From: Longimicrobium sp.
GTDB lineage: Bacteria > Gemmatimonadota > Gemmatimonadetes > Longimicrobiales > Longimicrobiaceae
Assembly (NCBI GenBank): GCA_036389795.1
Contig: DASVWD010000165.1
Coordinates: 1-35,522 of the forward strand
DNA: 35,522 nucleotides
Reading direction: 5' to 3'
The notes under the pieces are model-generated. The model saw only the letters and a program-made list of their open reading frames with translations. It was not told where the DNA came from and did no database searches. Each line of letters begins with the position of its first letter. Positions within the stretch are counted from its first letter, which is position 1. Below are positions 1 through 8,900 of this stretch, piece after piece. The translations under genes were made by a program, and so were the position numbers.

Positions 1-84
1 CGCGTGCTGAAAGGTCGGCTGGGTGAATAGAGGTGCGAACGCCGCAAAGAGCCCCGACAACTCCGAGGTGACGAACTGCATCTG

Positions 85-116
85 TACCTCCGGTGCTGGT
101 GGGGGCACCGGAGGTA
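85..116. repeat. 12-bp perfect hairpin of unknown role
   Basis: Positions 85-96 and 105-116 are exact reverse complements (12 bp, GC-rich with A/T ends) around an 8-nt loop. An A-rich run follows on the + strand. It could be the terminator of a gene that ends left of the window, or a structured leader element. There is no T-tract after it, so the role is open. Nothing in 1-200 looks like a coding gene. Confidence 0.45.
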
Positions 117-200
117 AAGATAAACAGAGTCAACGAATGGCTAAAGTCGAGCTCAGGGCGCATGCGCTGAAGGTCGTTTCCGCGCAAGAGGTTGTGCGCC

Positions 201-330
201 CGAAGGATCTGCGGGCGGGGATCACGCGTCAGCCGGCCTCACGCTCGGACCCGACCCGCAGATCCTTCGTCGCCGCACGGCATCCGCTCATTCCGACGGT
301 CCCGCGCGGCGGCTCCTCAGGATGACAGCG
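201..330. repeat. Dispersed-type intergenic repeat with 15-bp inverted arms
   Basis: Positions 201-215 and 255-269 are perfect 15-bp inverted repeats containing GGATCT and AGATCC, separated by 39 nt. They are followed by a tail ending in CTCAGGATGAC at about 314-324. A degenerate version of the tail (GATCCCTCCGCAGAATGACG) occurs near 13326-13345. The layout is that of a non-coding dispersed element rather than a gene. It occupies the leader region of metK but lies upstream of the predicted promoter. Confidence 0.5.
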
Positions 331-381
331 CCGGGAGGCGAGCTCGTAGCAGCACCCTCTGCACGCCCGACCTTCCCACGC

Positions 382-410
382 TTGTCCGTCCCGCCCCGAG
401 TCGGTACATT
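382..410 (+). promoter_or_regulatory. Predicted sigma70-type promoter of metK
   Basis: TTGTCC at 382-387 and TACATT at 405-410 are separated by exactly 17 nt. Each matches the -35/-10 consensus at 4 of 6 positions. The predicted start of transcription near 417 would give a 5' leader of about 40 nt before the GTG start at 456. No SAM riboswitch core is visible in this leader. Confidence 0.45.
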
Positions 411-455
411 CCCCCGCTCCCAATCGTCCCAGGTCATTTCGACAGAGGCATTTCC

Positions 456-1631
456 GTGGCGCACCGCCAGCTCTTCACCTCGGAGTCGGTCACCGAGGGG
501 CACCCCGACAAGATCGCCGACCAGATCTCCGACGCCGTCCTCGACGCCATCCTGGAGGCCGACCCCGCGGGCCGCGTGGCCTGCGAGACGCTGGTGACCA
601 CGGGCGTGGCCGTGGTGGCCGGCGAGATCAGCACCCGCACCTACGTCGACATCCCGGCCATCGTGCGGGGCACCCTCAAGGCGATCGGCTACACCGACGC
701 GGCGTACGGGATCGACGGCCACACCTGCGCGGTGATGACCACCATCGACCAGCAGTCGCCCGACATCGCCATGGGGGTGGACACCGGCGGCGCGGGCGAC
801 CAGGGGATGATGTTCGGCTACGCGACCGACGAGAACGACGCGCTGATGCCCACCCCGATCCTGCTGGCGCACCGCCTGGCCGAGCGGCTGGCGCACGTGC
901 GCAAGACGGGGAAGATCGAGTGGCTGCGCCCCGACGGAAAGACGCAGGTGTCGGTGGAGTACGAGGACGACCGCCCGGTGCGCATCGACACCGTGGTCGT
1001 CTCCACCCAGCACGACCCCGAGGCCACCCAGGAGCAGATCCGCGAGGAGGTGGTGGAGCACGTGCTCACGCCCGTGCTCCCGGCGGAGCTCTTCGACCGC
1101 GAGCGCTGCACCATCCACGTGAACCCCACCGGGCGCTTCGTGATCGGCGGCCCGCACGGCGACGCGGGGCTCACCGGGCGCAAGATCATCGTCGACACCT
1201 ACGGCGGGATGGGCCGCCACGGCGGCGGCGCCTTCAGCGGCAAGGACCCCACCAAGGTCGACCGCTCGGCGGCGTACGCGGCGCGCTGGGCGGCCAAGCA
1301 CGTGGTGGCGGCGGGGCTGGCGGGCCGCTGCGAGATCCAGCTGGCCTACGCGATCGGCGTCGCCCAGCCGGTCTCGGTGCGGGTGGACACCTTCGGCACC
1401 GCGCAGGTGGACGAGGAGAGGATCGAGCGGGCGCTGCGCGAGGTGTTCGACTTCACCCCGCGCGCCATCATCGACGCGCTGGGCCTGAGGAACCCGATCT
1501 ACCGCCCCACCGCCGCCTACGGCCACTTCGGGCGCCGCTGCGAGATGGGCGGCAACGGCCAGCAGGTGAAGCTCTTCCCCTGGGAGGAGACGGCGCGGGT
1601 GGACGACCTGCGGACGGCGGCCGGGGCCTGA
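456..1631 (+). CDS. metK: S-adenosylmethionine synthase (MetK)
   Basis: Makes S-adenosylmethionine from methionine and ATP in the cytoplasm. The 391-residue length is normal for the family. Visible signatures are GHPDK at residues 15-19 with the catalytic His16, [13 protein letters not shown] at 114-126, and the phosphate-binding [14 protein letters not shown] starting near residue 256. The GTG at 456 is chosen because the conserved family N-terminus ([15 protein letters not shown]) begins right after it and AGAGG at 444-448 is a suitable ribosome binding site. The open frame extends upstream to 192, but that part is not conserved-looking. It stands alone, with its own promoter candidate and no ahcY or methionine-cycle gene beside it. 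Its product feeds several SAM users in this window, including the SpeD homologue at 29321-29680 and a methyltransferase at 23605-24264. Confidence 0.97.
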   Translation: MAHRQLFTSESVTEGHPDKIADQISDAVLDAILEADPAGRVACETLVTTGVAVVAGEISTRTYVDIPAIVRGTLKAIGYTDAAYGIDGHTCAVMTTIDQQSPDIAMGVDTGGAGDQGMMFGYATDENDALMPTPILLAHRLAERLAHVRKTGKIEWLRPDGKTQVSVEYEDDRPVRIDTVVVSTQHDPEATQEQIREEVVEHVLTPVLPAELFDRERCTIHVNPTGRFVIGGPHGDAGLTGRKIIVDTYGGMGRHGGGAFSGKDPTKVDRSAAYAARWAAKHVVAAGLAGRCEIQLAYAIGVAQPVSVRVDTFGTAQVDEERIERALREVFDFTPRAIIDALGLRNPIYRPTAAYGHFGRRCEMGGNGQQVKLFPWEETARVDDLRTAAGA

Positions 1632-1637
1632 ACGGCG

Positions 1638-1660
1638 GGGGACAGGGAACAGGGGACAGC
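1638..1660 (+). repeat. Heptamer-type 23-bp repeat (copy 1 of 3)
   Basis: A 23-bp run with 7-bp periodicity (GACAGGG, AACAGGG, GACAGCC). It is identical to 33911-33933 and to the reverse complement of 34211-34233. It sits a few bases after the metK stop codon, in a gap with no gene. Confidence 0.7.
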
Positions 1661-1710
1661 CGGGCGGAGCCACGCGCCGGCGGCCGGCTCCCGCGCCGAT
1701 CCCCGTGAAG

Positions 1711-1765
1711 TACCCTCCCGAAGTTGGGAGAGGGTGGCGACGCGGTAGCGGCGCCGGGTGAGGGC
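1711..1765. repeat. Intergenic repeat with CCC-GAAGTT-GGGAG hairpin (copy 1)
   Basis: TACCCT..CCCGAAGTTGGGAGAGGGT is followed after a variable stretch by GGGTGAGGGC. The same layout recurs at 26657-26710, where the stem is complete. This copy lacks two bases of the left arm. It lies in the 308-nt gap between metK and the DUF151 gene; apart from this and the 23-bp repeat I see nothing else in that gap. Confidence 0.6.
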
Positions 1766-1939
1766 CTCCCGCGGAGATCCGGAGCCGACCGGCGTCCGTA
1801 TCTCCCGGGGGCCGACCGGCGGAGCTTCGGGTCCGGCCCGAAGTATGCCGGGAAGGGGATGGTACGCTGCGGTGGGTGGCAACGGCGGAAGACCCGGCCG
1901 GGCGCCATCCACCGATTTTTCGGCCCGCGAGCGGGTGAG

Positions 1940-2464
1940 ATGATCAAGGTACGGGTGCAGAGCCTGGGGCTCGACCAGAACACGAAGTCGCCGGTGGTGA
2001 TCCTCCAGGAGGAGGAGGGCGAGCGCGTCCTCCCGATCTGGATCGGGCCGGCGGAGGCCAGCGCCATCGCCATGGAGCTGGCGGGGATGAAGTTCGCCCG
2101 CCCGCTCACGCACGACCTCTTCCCCTCCATCATCCGCGGCCTGGGCGGCATCCTCACCCGCGTGCTCATCACGCGCGTGCAGGACAACACCTACTACGCC
2201 GAGCTGGTGATCCAGCGCGGCGACGAGGTGTTCACCATCGACGCCCGGCCCTCGGACTCCATCGCCATCGCGCTGCGCACGCGCGCCGACCTGTACGCGG
2301 GCGACGACCTGCTGACGGTGGCCGCCTTCGAGATCACCTCGCCCGACCCCGACGCCCCCGAGACGGGCGGCGGCGAGGGGCCCTCGCTCGGCATGAGCGC
2401 CGAGGAGCTGAAGGAGCACCTGCGCAAGCTGAACCCCGAAGACCTGGGCCGCTTCAACCCGTGA
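1940..2464 (+). CDS. Bifunctional nuclease family protein (DUF151)
   Basis: A 174-residue DUF151 protein. The body runs from MIKVRVQSLGLDQ through SPVVILQEEEGERVLPIWIG, EASAIAMELAGMKFARPLTHDL and IDARPSDSIAIALRTRADLY, all characteristic of the family. Family members have been linked to DNase and RNase activity and, in plants, to defence regulation; the bacterial role is poorly defined. The C-terminal tail contains a UvrB/C-like helical stretch (SAEELKEHLRKLNPEDLGRF). The ATG at 1940 is preferred over the upstream in-frame start at 1724 because the conserved domain begins there and GCGGGTGAG precedes it. Its stop overlaps the start of the next gene (GTGA, 2461-2464), so the two are translationally coupled. 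Confidence 0.9.
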   Translation: MIKVRVQSLGLDQNTKSPVVILQEEEGERVLPIWIGPAEASAIAMELAGMKFARPLTHDLFPSIIRGLGGILTRVLITRVQDNTYYAELVIQRGDEVFTIDARPSDSIAIALRTRADLYAGDDLLTVAAFEITSPDPDAPETGGGEGPSLGMSAEELKEHLRKLNPEDLGRFNP

Positions 2465-3471
2465 GCCTCCGCCCGCAGGCGCGCGGGCCGACGCGCTCCG
2501 CCGCGGCCCGCCTGGCGCTCCCGCTCTTCTGCGCCCTCGCGTGCGCCGCCGCCCCGGCCGGAGCGGCGGCGCAGTCGTTCCTCCGCGGCCGGGTCACGAA
2601 GGACGGCGAGGGCGTGCCGGGCGCGCCCGTGGAGCTGCACCGGGTGACGGCCGACTCCGGCGGCGTGGTGGCCCGCGCGACGTCGGGGCCGGGCGGCGCC
2701 TTCGCGCTCCCGCTCCCCCCGGTGGACACGGCGGCCGGCTTCACCCTCCTCTTCGCCACGGCCGCCGCGGGCGGGGTGCGCTACTTCGGCCCGGCGCTGC
2801 GGCCGGGCGCGCCGCCCGCCGGCTACGAGATCGCCGTCCACGACACCACCTCGTCGCCCGCGGCCGCCGAGTCGGTGCGCGTCTCCCGCCGCGACCTCCT
2901 CCTCGCGCCCGAGGAGGGCGGGGGGTGGCAGGCCACCGAGGTGCTGCGCGTGCGCAACCTGGCCCGCCGCACGCTGCTGGCCGACCCCCGGCCGCTGGTG
3001 GGGCTCGCCCTCCCGGCCGGCGCCACGGCGTTCGAGGCGAGTCCGGAGGGCGGGGGCCCCTCCCCGGCCAACCCCGGGCTGGCGCACGTGGGCGGCCGCG
3101 TGTGGTTCACCGAGCCGCTCCGGCCGGGGGACCGGGAGCTCGCCTTCCGCTACCGCCTGCCCCCCTCCGTGCGGCGCACCGAGGTGGTGTTCGCGCAGCC
3201 CGCCGACACCTTCTTCCTCTTCATCCGCGAGCCCGGGCCGCGGGTGAAGGTCACCGGCATCCTCTCGGGCGCGCCGATGGCGGCCGAGGGCGCGCGCTTC
3301 GTCCGCTACGACGCCTACGGGGTGCGCCCCGGCACCCGCATCGGGCTGGACTGGGCGGACGGCGGCGGCGGCCCGCGCGCGGGCCGGTGGCTGGCCGCCG
3401 CGGCCCTGGCCGGCGCCGCCGCGGCCGTGGCGGCGTGGATCGCGCGGCGGCGGCGCGCGGCGGCGGGGTAG
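2461..3471 (+). CDS. Secreted carboxypeptidase-regulatory-like protein with C-terminal membrane anchor
   Basis: A 336-residue protein with a signal peptide (hydrophobic core about residues 17-36, likely cleavage after AAA near residue 38). A carboxypeptidase-regulatory-like beta fold follows at about 41-125 (LRGRVTKDGEGVPGAPVELHRV). A second beta-rich region comes next, then a single hydrophobic helix at about 310-327 followed by RRRR. The domain should therefore face the periplasm and be anchored in the inner membrane. No enzymatic motif is visible; a structural or binding role is likely. It is coupled by a 4-bp overlap to the DUF151 gene and ends 9 nt before recO. Confidence 0.75.
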   Translation: MSLRPQARGPTRSAAARLALPLFCALACAAAPAGAAAQSFLRGRVTKDGEGVPGAPVELHRVTADSGGVVARATSGPGGAFALPLPPVDTAAGFTLLFATAAAGGVRYFGPALRPGAPPAGYEIAVHDTTSSPAAAESVRVSRRDLLLAPEEGGGWQATEVLRVRNLARRTLLADPRPLVGLALPAGATAFEASPEGGGPSPANPGLAHVGGRVWFTEPLRPGDRELAFRYRLPPSVRRTEVVFAQPADTFFLFIREPGPRVKVTGILSGAPMAAEGARFVRYDAYGVRPGTRIGLDWADGGGGPRAGRWLAAAALAGAAAAVAAWIARRRRAAAG

Positions 3472-3480
3472 GGAGCGGCC

Positions 3481-4281
3481 GTGGCGCTGGTCACCACGCG
3501 GGCGCTGGTGCTGCAGGCGTTCCCGTACAGCGAGACGAGCAAGATCCTGCGCCTGTACACGTGGGACCTGGGCCTGCGCTCGGTGATCGCCAAGGGGGCG
3601 CTCCGGCCGAAGAGCCGCTACGGCGGGGTGCTGGAGCCGTTCACCGAGGGGAGCGCCACCTTCTACGCCAGGGAGGGGCGCGACCTGCACACCCTCTCGG
3701 GCTTCGACCTGATCCGCAGCCGGCAGGGGCTGGGGGCCAGCCTGGCCGCCTTCGCCGGCGCCTCGCTCCTGGCCGAGCTGGTGCTGCGCTTCTCCACCGA
3801 GGAGCCGCACCCGGCGCTCTACGAGACGCTCTCGGCCGCCTGGGACGCCATCGCGGCGGCGGACGAACGGGAGACGGCCGCCGCGGCGCTCACCGGCGCC
3901 TGGACCATCGTCTCCCTCCTCGGCTACGAGCCGCAGACGGACCACTGCATCGTCTGCGAGCGCCCGCTGGTGCCCGCCGAGCCGGTGCGCTTCGACACCG
4001 TGGCGGGAGGCGTGGCGTGCCTGCGCTGCCGCCCCGCCGGCCGGGTGGTGGACGCCGCCTCGCGCGCCGAGCTGTCGCGGATGGTGCGCGGCTTCGCCCC
4101 CGAGCGGCCGCTGGCCAACCCCGGGCTGCAGCGCGCCCTGCTGCGCGCCTTCCTGGAGACGCACCTCTCGCAGGACCGGCCCTTCCGCTCGCTCGACCTC
4201 TTCCTGGACCAGGTGGGCGGGGAGGAGGACGACGAGGAGGAGGACGAGGACGAACGCGACGCCCGGCCCTTTCCCTGGTAG
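3481..4281 (+). CDS. recO: DNA repair protein RecO
   Basis: RecO loads RecA on gapped DNA together with RecF/RecR and anneals SSB-coated strands. The N-terminal OB-fold is recognisable (TTRALVLQAFPYSETSKILRLYT, then VIAKGALRPKSRYGGVLEPF), and a zinc site is formed by C156, C159, C180 and C183 (CIVC..CLRC). The length of 266 residues is normal. The C-terminus carries an unusual acidic run (GGEEDDEEEDEDERD) that many homologues lack. Start GTG at 3481, 9 nt after the upstream stop. Third gene of a likely operon that begins at 1940. Confidence 0.93.
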   Translation: MALVTTRALVLQAFPYSETSKILRLYTWDLGLRSVIAKGALRPKSRYGGVLEPFTEGSATFYAREGRDLHTLSGFDLIRSRQGLGASLAAFAGASLLAELVLRFSTEEPHPALYETLSAAWDAIAAADERETAAAALTGAWTIVSLLGYEPQTDHCIVCERPLVPAEPVRFDTVAGGVACLRCRPAGRVVDAASRAELSRMVRGFAPERPLANPGLQRALLRAFLETHLSQDRPFRSLDLFLDQVGGEEDDEEEDEDERDARPFPW

Positions 4282-4423
4282 GGTCTCGCCCGCCCTGGAG
4301 TGTCCCTGGAACAGGCAGCCCGGAAGAGGAGGCCGCCGCGGCCCGCGCGCGGGTGAATCCTCGGCGCGCGTGCGGTGTACTGGGCGGCCGCCGGACGTGC
4401 CCGCGGGGCCGTCCGGCGCTTGC

Positions 4424-4451
4424 TTGACCCGCGGGCGACGGTGCGGATAAG
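4424..4451 (+). promoter_or_regulatory. Predicted promoter of the secreted FlgD-Ig-like gene
   Basis: TTGACC at 4424-4429 and GATAAG at 4446-4451 are 16 nt apart (17 nt if ATAAGT is taken as the -10). The -35 matches consensus at 5 of 6 positions. It lies in the 260-nt gap after recO, about 90 nt upstream of the next start codon. Confidence 0.5.
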
Positions 4452-4541
4452 TTGCACACTCCAGCGCCAGTCATCCCCGAGATCCCGACATCCATGGAGG
4501 ATACGCCGAGCGTTTGAACGTATGAACAGAGAGAGGTGGTG

Positions 4542-5042
4542 ATGCTCCGCGCCCCGCCTGTTCTGCTCATCCTCCTGGTGGTCTACGGGTTTCTGTCACC
4601 TCCCGTCACACGGGCGCAGGATTCCAGCAACCAGGGTCAGCCGGTGGTCCCGTCCAGGGGGTTCCGGCTGGAGCAGAACTACCCGAACCCCGCCAATCCG
4701 GGCACGTTCATCCCGTTCTACCTGGAGGAAAGCCTGTTCGAGAATGGAGAGTCCCGGACGGTCTCCATCCGAATCGTCAACATCTTTCGTCAGCTTGTCG
4801 CGATCCCGAAGGCCGTGGGCCACCCGCGCGGCCGCAACGTGCTGGTCAACAACCTCGCCTACACCGAGCCGGGCCGGAAGCAGGCCCAGTGGGACGGCCG
4901 CGACCTGAACGGCAGGCGCGTTCCGACGGGCGTGTACTACTGCGAGCTGGTGGTGGACGGGCAGACGGACTACATCCGCATCCTGGTCACCAATCCCCGC
5001 AGGCGACCTCGGTTCCCCATCCCGTTCTTCCGGGGAGGCTAG
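4542..5042 (+). CDS. Small secreted protein with FlgD-Ig / sorting-type domain
   Basis: A 166-residue exported protein. The signal peptide is at about residues 1-24 (cleavage near TRA-QD). LEQNYPNPANPGTFIPFYL at 43-61 is the typical opening of FlgD-Ig-like or T9SS-style C-terminal domains. WDGRDLNGRRVPTGVYYCELVVDG at 117-140 is the matching closing half. The tail is basic and proline-rich (RRRPRFPIPFFRGG). Such domains usually sit at the end of large secreted proteins; here the domain is almost the whole product. The ATG at 4542 is preferred over two in-frame GTGs just upstream because AGAGAGG at 4530-4536 is correctly spaced. It has its own promoter candidate and terminator, so it is probably monocistronic. 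Confidence 0.75.
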   Translation: MLRAPPVLLILLVVYGFLSPPVTRAQDSSNQGQPVVPSRGFRLEQNYPNPANPGTFIPFYLEESLFENGESRTVSIRIVNIFRQLVAIPKAVGHPRGRNVLVNNLAYTEPGRKQAQWDGRDLNGRRVPTGVYYCELVVDGQTDYIRILVTNPRRRPRFPIPFFRGG

Positions 5043-5073
5043 AAGCCGGTTCGACATCGCGTCGAGCCGGCTT
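5043..5073 (+). terminator. Rho-independent-type terminator hairpin
   Basis: Arms 5043-5055 and 5061-5073 form a 13-bp stem with one G-U pair and a 5-nt loop, starting at the base after the TAG stop. CTTCGTTG follows; the T-tract is weak, as is usual in such GC-rich DNA. Confidence 0.75.
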
Positions 5074-5922
5074 CTTCGTTGTGGGCGCGCGGGGTTCGCA
5101 CGGGGACCCGCCGGCGCCGGGAGCGCGGCCTCCTACCCAGTCCGGCAAAAGACTTTTTCTCACGCAGAGTCAGCAGAGTCAGCGGAGAACCCCTCTGGTG
5201 GCGCTGCCGACTCCGCGGGAGGCCCGAGGTTTTCCGGATCAGGGTCCGGACCAGCCTGCTCCGGAGCGGACCGGATCCGAGGCGGCCGCCGGGCGGCTCC
5301 GCGCGAAAGGATGCGATCCCAACCTTATCCGTCACTTCCGCACACGTTTCGCTTCCCCGGGGATCGGAGCCGCTCCGCGCCCAGGCCCGCTTCGCCGGTC
5401 CACGGTCCTCCCCTAATCCGCCACCGGCCGATCCGTGCGCGCCAGGGCCGCACTCCCCGGATACCCGGGATCCTGGGACCGCGGCGCTGCCCCGCGTCAC
5501 GTTCCTTTTCGGAGTGGCATGGCCGCTTTTGCGCTGAGACACATCGACTCTCTACCGGACCGGCGGGTCAGCCCCTAGTATACGCGAAGGGGTCATCCAC
5601 CAGATTTTATTTTTCAAGATGGCACGTTAGGGGCTGATACGCTCCGGCATCGAGCCGTCGGGCGGCCCGTTCCGGCGTAGATCTTTTAGGGACCAAATAG
5701 TTGAACTGGCGGTCTGCCCGTGCCGCGAGCGCTTGCCCGCGGGAGACCGCACCCACACCCCGCAGACGGTGGGCGAAAGGCCTGGCCGGCCCGCCCGCCG
5801 TCCGAGTCCCGCCCGGAACCCCCCGGGCGCCTCGTCCCCCCGCACGTGGAGGTGATCCACGGCCCCAATTCCACCGGCGCGGTTCGGTCCTCGATCGGTC
5901 ACCCACCACCAGGAGGAACCGG
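5074..5922. other. 849-nt gene-free stretch before the multicopper oxidase
   Basis: No convincing coding frame. It contains a truncated copy of the CACGCAGAG hairpin repeat (5153-5220) and an imperfect palindrome around 5235-5280 (GGTCCG..CGGACC within CGGATC..GATCCG). An unusually AT-rich patch lies at about 5575-5700 (TAGTATAC, ATTTTATTTTTC, ATCTTTTAGGG) and is the likeliest place for the promoter of the following gene, though I cannot define a clean -35/-10 pair. Confidence 0.5.
5153..5220. repeat. CACGCAGAG hairpin repeat, truncated copy
   Basis: The left half is intact (CTCACGCAGAG.. to ..CGGAGAACC, 9-bp internal period GCAGAGTCA). The right half stops after GCCGACTCCGC. Related full copies lie at 11078-11146, 11163-11236, 13236-13296 and 29902-29987. 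Confidence 0.7.
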
Positions 5923-8900
5923 ATGTCCAGGCAGCCCCTGCTTCCCGCGCTGGCCGCGCGCGGACCCACCCGACGGGCGCGGCGCTCCACCTCCACCCGG
6001 CGCCGGCCGCCGCCCTGGCTGCGGCTCGGCGCCCTCGCCGCGGGGCTCGCCGCCCTGCTCCCGGCGGCGGCCGCCGCCCAGACCTGCGCCCGCACCCTGG
6101 TCGCGGACGTCGTCGCCTTCGACCAGGTGATCTTCTACAACCGCCTGGGCGCCTTCGACCCGGCCGCCATGATCTACGCGCTCCGGCGCGACGTGGTGGC
6201 CGAGAGCTCGGCGGGGCTGGTCGCCGGCAACGTGCGGCTGCGCGACGGCAAGCGCCCCCGGCCGCTGGTGCTGCGCATGAACGTGGGCGACTGCCTGCAG
6301 GTGAAGTTCCAGAACCTGCTGGCGACCGCGCCCGTCGACGACGAGCAGCCCGTCACCCGCCACGCGGGCGTGCACGTGCTGGGGATGCAGCTGGTCAACA
6401 GCATCCGCGACGACGGCTCGTGGGTGGGAAGGAACGACAGCAGCACCGTGCTCCCGGGCGGGCGCGCCACCTACACCTTCACCGCCGAGCGCGAGGGCGC
6501 CTACCTGCTCTACAGCACCGGCGCCAACACCGGCGGCGAGGGCGACGGCGGGTCGCTGGCCCGCGGGCTCTTCGGCGTGGTGAACGTGGAGCCCCGGAAT
6601 TCGGAGTGGTACCGGAGCCAGCTGACCGCGGCCGAGCTGCAGCTGGCCACGGCGAAGGACGCCAACGGCGTGGCGCTCAAGACGCCGGCCGGGCAGCCGG
6701 TGATCAACTACAACGCGACCTATCCCAGCACCATGACCGGGTGCGGGGGGTGCGCGGGGCTGCCGATCCTGAAGATCCTGAACGGGCTGGAGATCGTCCA
6801 CTCGGACCTGACGGCGATCATCACCGGGCCCAACAAGGGGCCCTTCCCGGCGGGGACCTACCCGGGCGTGGCCGTCTACCCGGACCGCACCCGGCCCTTC
6901 CGCGAGTTCACCATCGTCTTCCACGACGAGATCGGGATCGTGCAGGCGTTCCCGCAGTTCGAGGACCCGAAGCTCGAGTTCACCCTGCACGGCGGCCGCG
7001 ACGCCTTCGCCATCAACTACGGCACCGGCGGGATCGGCGCCGAGATCCTGGCCAACCGCTTCCGCGTGGGGCCGATGCACGCCTGCAACGACTGCAAGTT
7101 CGAGGAGTTCTTCCTCTCCTCGTGGGCGGTGGGAGATCCGGCCATGGTGGTGGACGTCCCGGCCAATCGCGACGCCAACGGCGACGGGGCGCCCGACCCG
7201 GGCCCCAAGGCCACCAGGGCGCTCTTCCCGTCGGACCCGTCGAACGTGTACCACGCGTACATGAACGACAACGTCAAGTTCAGGAACGTGCACGCGGGGC
7301 CCAAGGAGCACCACATCTTCCACCTGCACGCCCACCAGTGGATCCATACGCCCGACAGCGACAACTCGACCTACCTGGACAGCCAGGCGATCGGGCCGGG
7401 GTCGGGCTACACCTACGAGATCACCTGGGGCGGGGCGGGGAACCGCAACAAGACGCCGGGCGACGCCATCTTCCACTGCCACTTCTATCCCCACTTCGCC
7501 ATGGGGATGTGGGCGCTCTTCCGCACGCACGACGTGCTGGAGACCGGCACCGTGCTGGACGCCGCCGGCAAGCCGGTGGCGGGCGCGCGGGCGCTCCCCG
7601 ACGGCGAGATCGCGGCGGGGACGCCGATCCCGGCGGTGGTGCCGATCCCGGGCGAGCCGCTGGCGCCGCTGCCGAACGCGGTGGCCAACAACCCGGGGTA
7701 CCCGTTCTACATCCCGGGCGTGGCGGGGCACCGGCCGCCCAAGCCGCCGCTCGACACCCGCTTCGACGGCGGGCTGCCGCGGCACGTGGTGCGCGGCGGC
7801 GTGTCGGAGTTCCCGCCGATCAACCGCCTCGACTTCAGCAAGGAGGCCGTCACCCTCAACGCGCAGGCGCTCCCCGAGGCGGGCACCGCCACCGAGCAGG
7901 CGGCGATGAACTTCCACGACCTGCTGAACGTCTCCACCTACCGGGTGGACCCGGTGACGCTGGCGGTCACCGCCAGCAGCCTGCGGATGAACGGCCGGCC
8001 CCGGGTGGCGGGCGCGCCGTACGCCGACCCGTGCGTGCGCTCCGACGGCACCCCCGACACCACGCAGATGCGGATCTACAAGGGCGCGAGCTTCCAGCTC
8101 GACACGAAGTTCAACAAGGCGGGGTGGCACTTCCCGCAGCACCGCATGTCGGCGCTGTGGGACGACGTGAACCCCACGCGGGCCGGCACGCGCGCGCCCG
8201 AGCCGATGTTCCTGCGCGTCAACTCGCGCGACTGCGTGGAGTTCCGGCTGGTGAACCTGATCCCCAAGGAATACCTGCAGGACGACTTCCAGGTGAGGAC
8301 GCCCACCGACGTGATCGGGCAGCACATCCACCTGGTGAAGTTCGACGTGACCAGCTCCGACGGCGCCGCCAACGGCTTCAACTACGAGGACGGCTCGTTC
8401 AGTCCGGGGGAGACGCGCGAGCGCGTCGAGGCGATCCGGCGCTTCAACGGGTGCGTGGGCGCCCTCTCGGGCGACACCCGCGACGGCACCTTCACCTGCC
8501 CGGTGGCGAAAGCGCACCCGTTCTTCGGGGCGGGGCCCAACAACGACTGGGTGGGGGCGCAGGAGACGGTGCAGCGCTGGTACGCCGACGACGTCCCCAA
8601 CAACCAGGGCGTCGACCGGACGCTGCGCACCATCTTCACCCACGACCACTTCGGCCCCTCCACGCACCAGCAGAACGGGCTGTACGCGGGGCTGGTGGCC
8701 GAGCCGAGCGGGTCGCAGTGGCGCAACCCCGAGACGGGGGTGATCATGGGGAGCCGCCACGACGGCGGGCCCACCAGCTGGCGGGCCGACATCCTGACCC
8801 CCGACGCCTCGAAGAGCTACCGCGAGTTCAACCTGCTCTTCCAGGACTTCGCGCTGGCGTACCAGGCGGGGGGCACCACCTTCCCCGACCCCGCCCGGGC

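Noticed and set aside
23-325. A 100-codon open frame at the left edge
   Set aside because: It runs through the 15-bp inverted repeat and the hairpin, has no ribosome binding site, and its composition is not protein-like.
1-455. SAM riboswitch upstream of metK
   Set aside because: No recognisable SAM-I, SAM-II or SAM-IV core in the leader; the predicted transcript leader is only about 40 nt.
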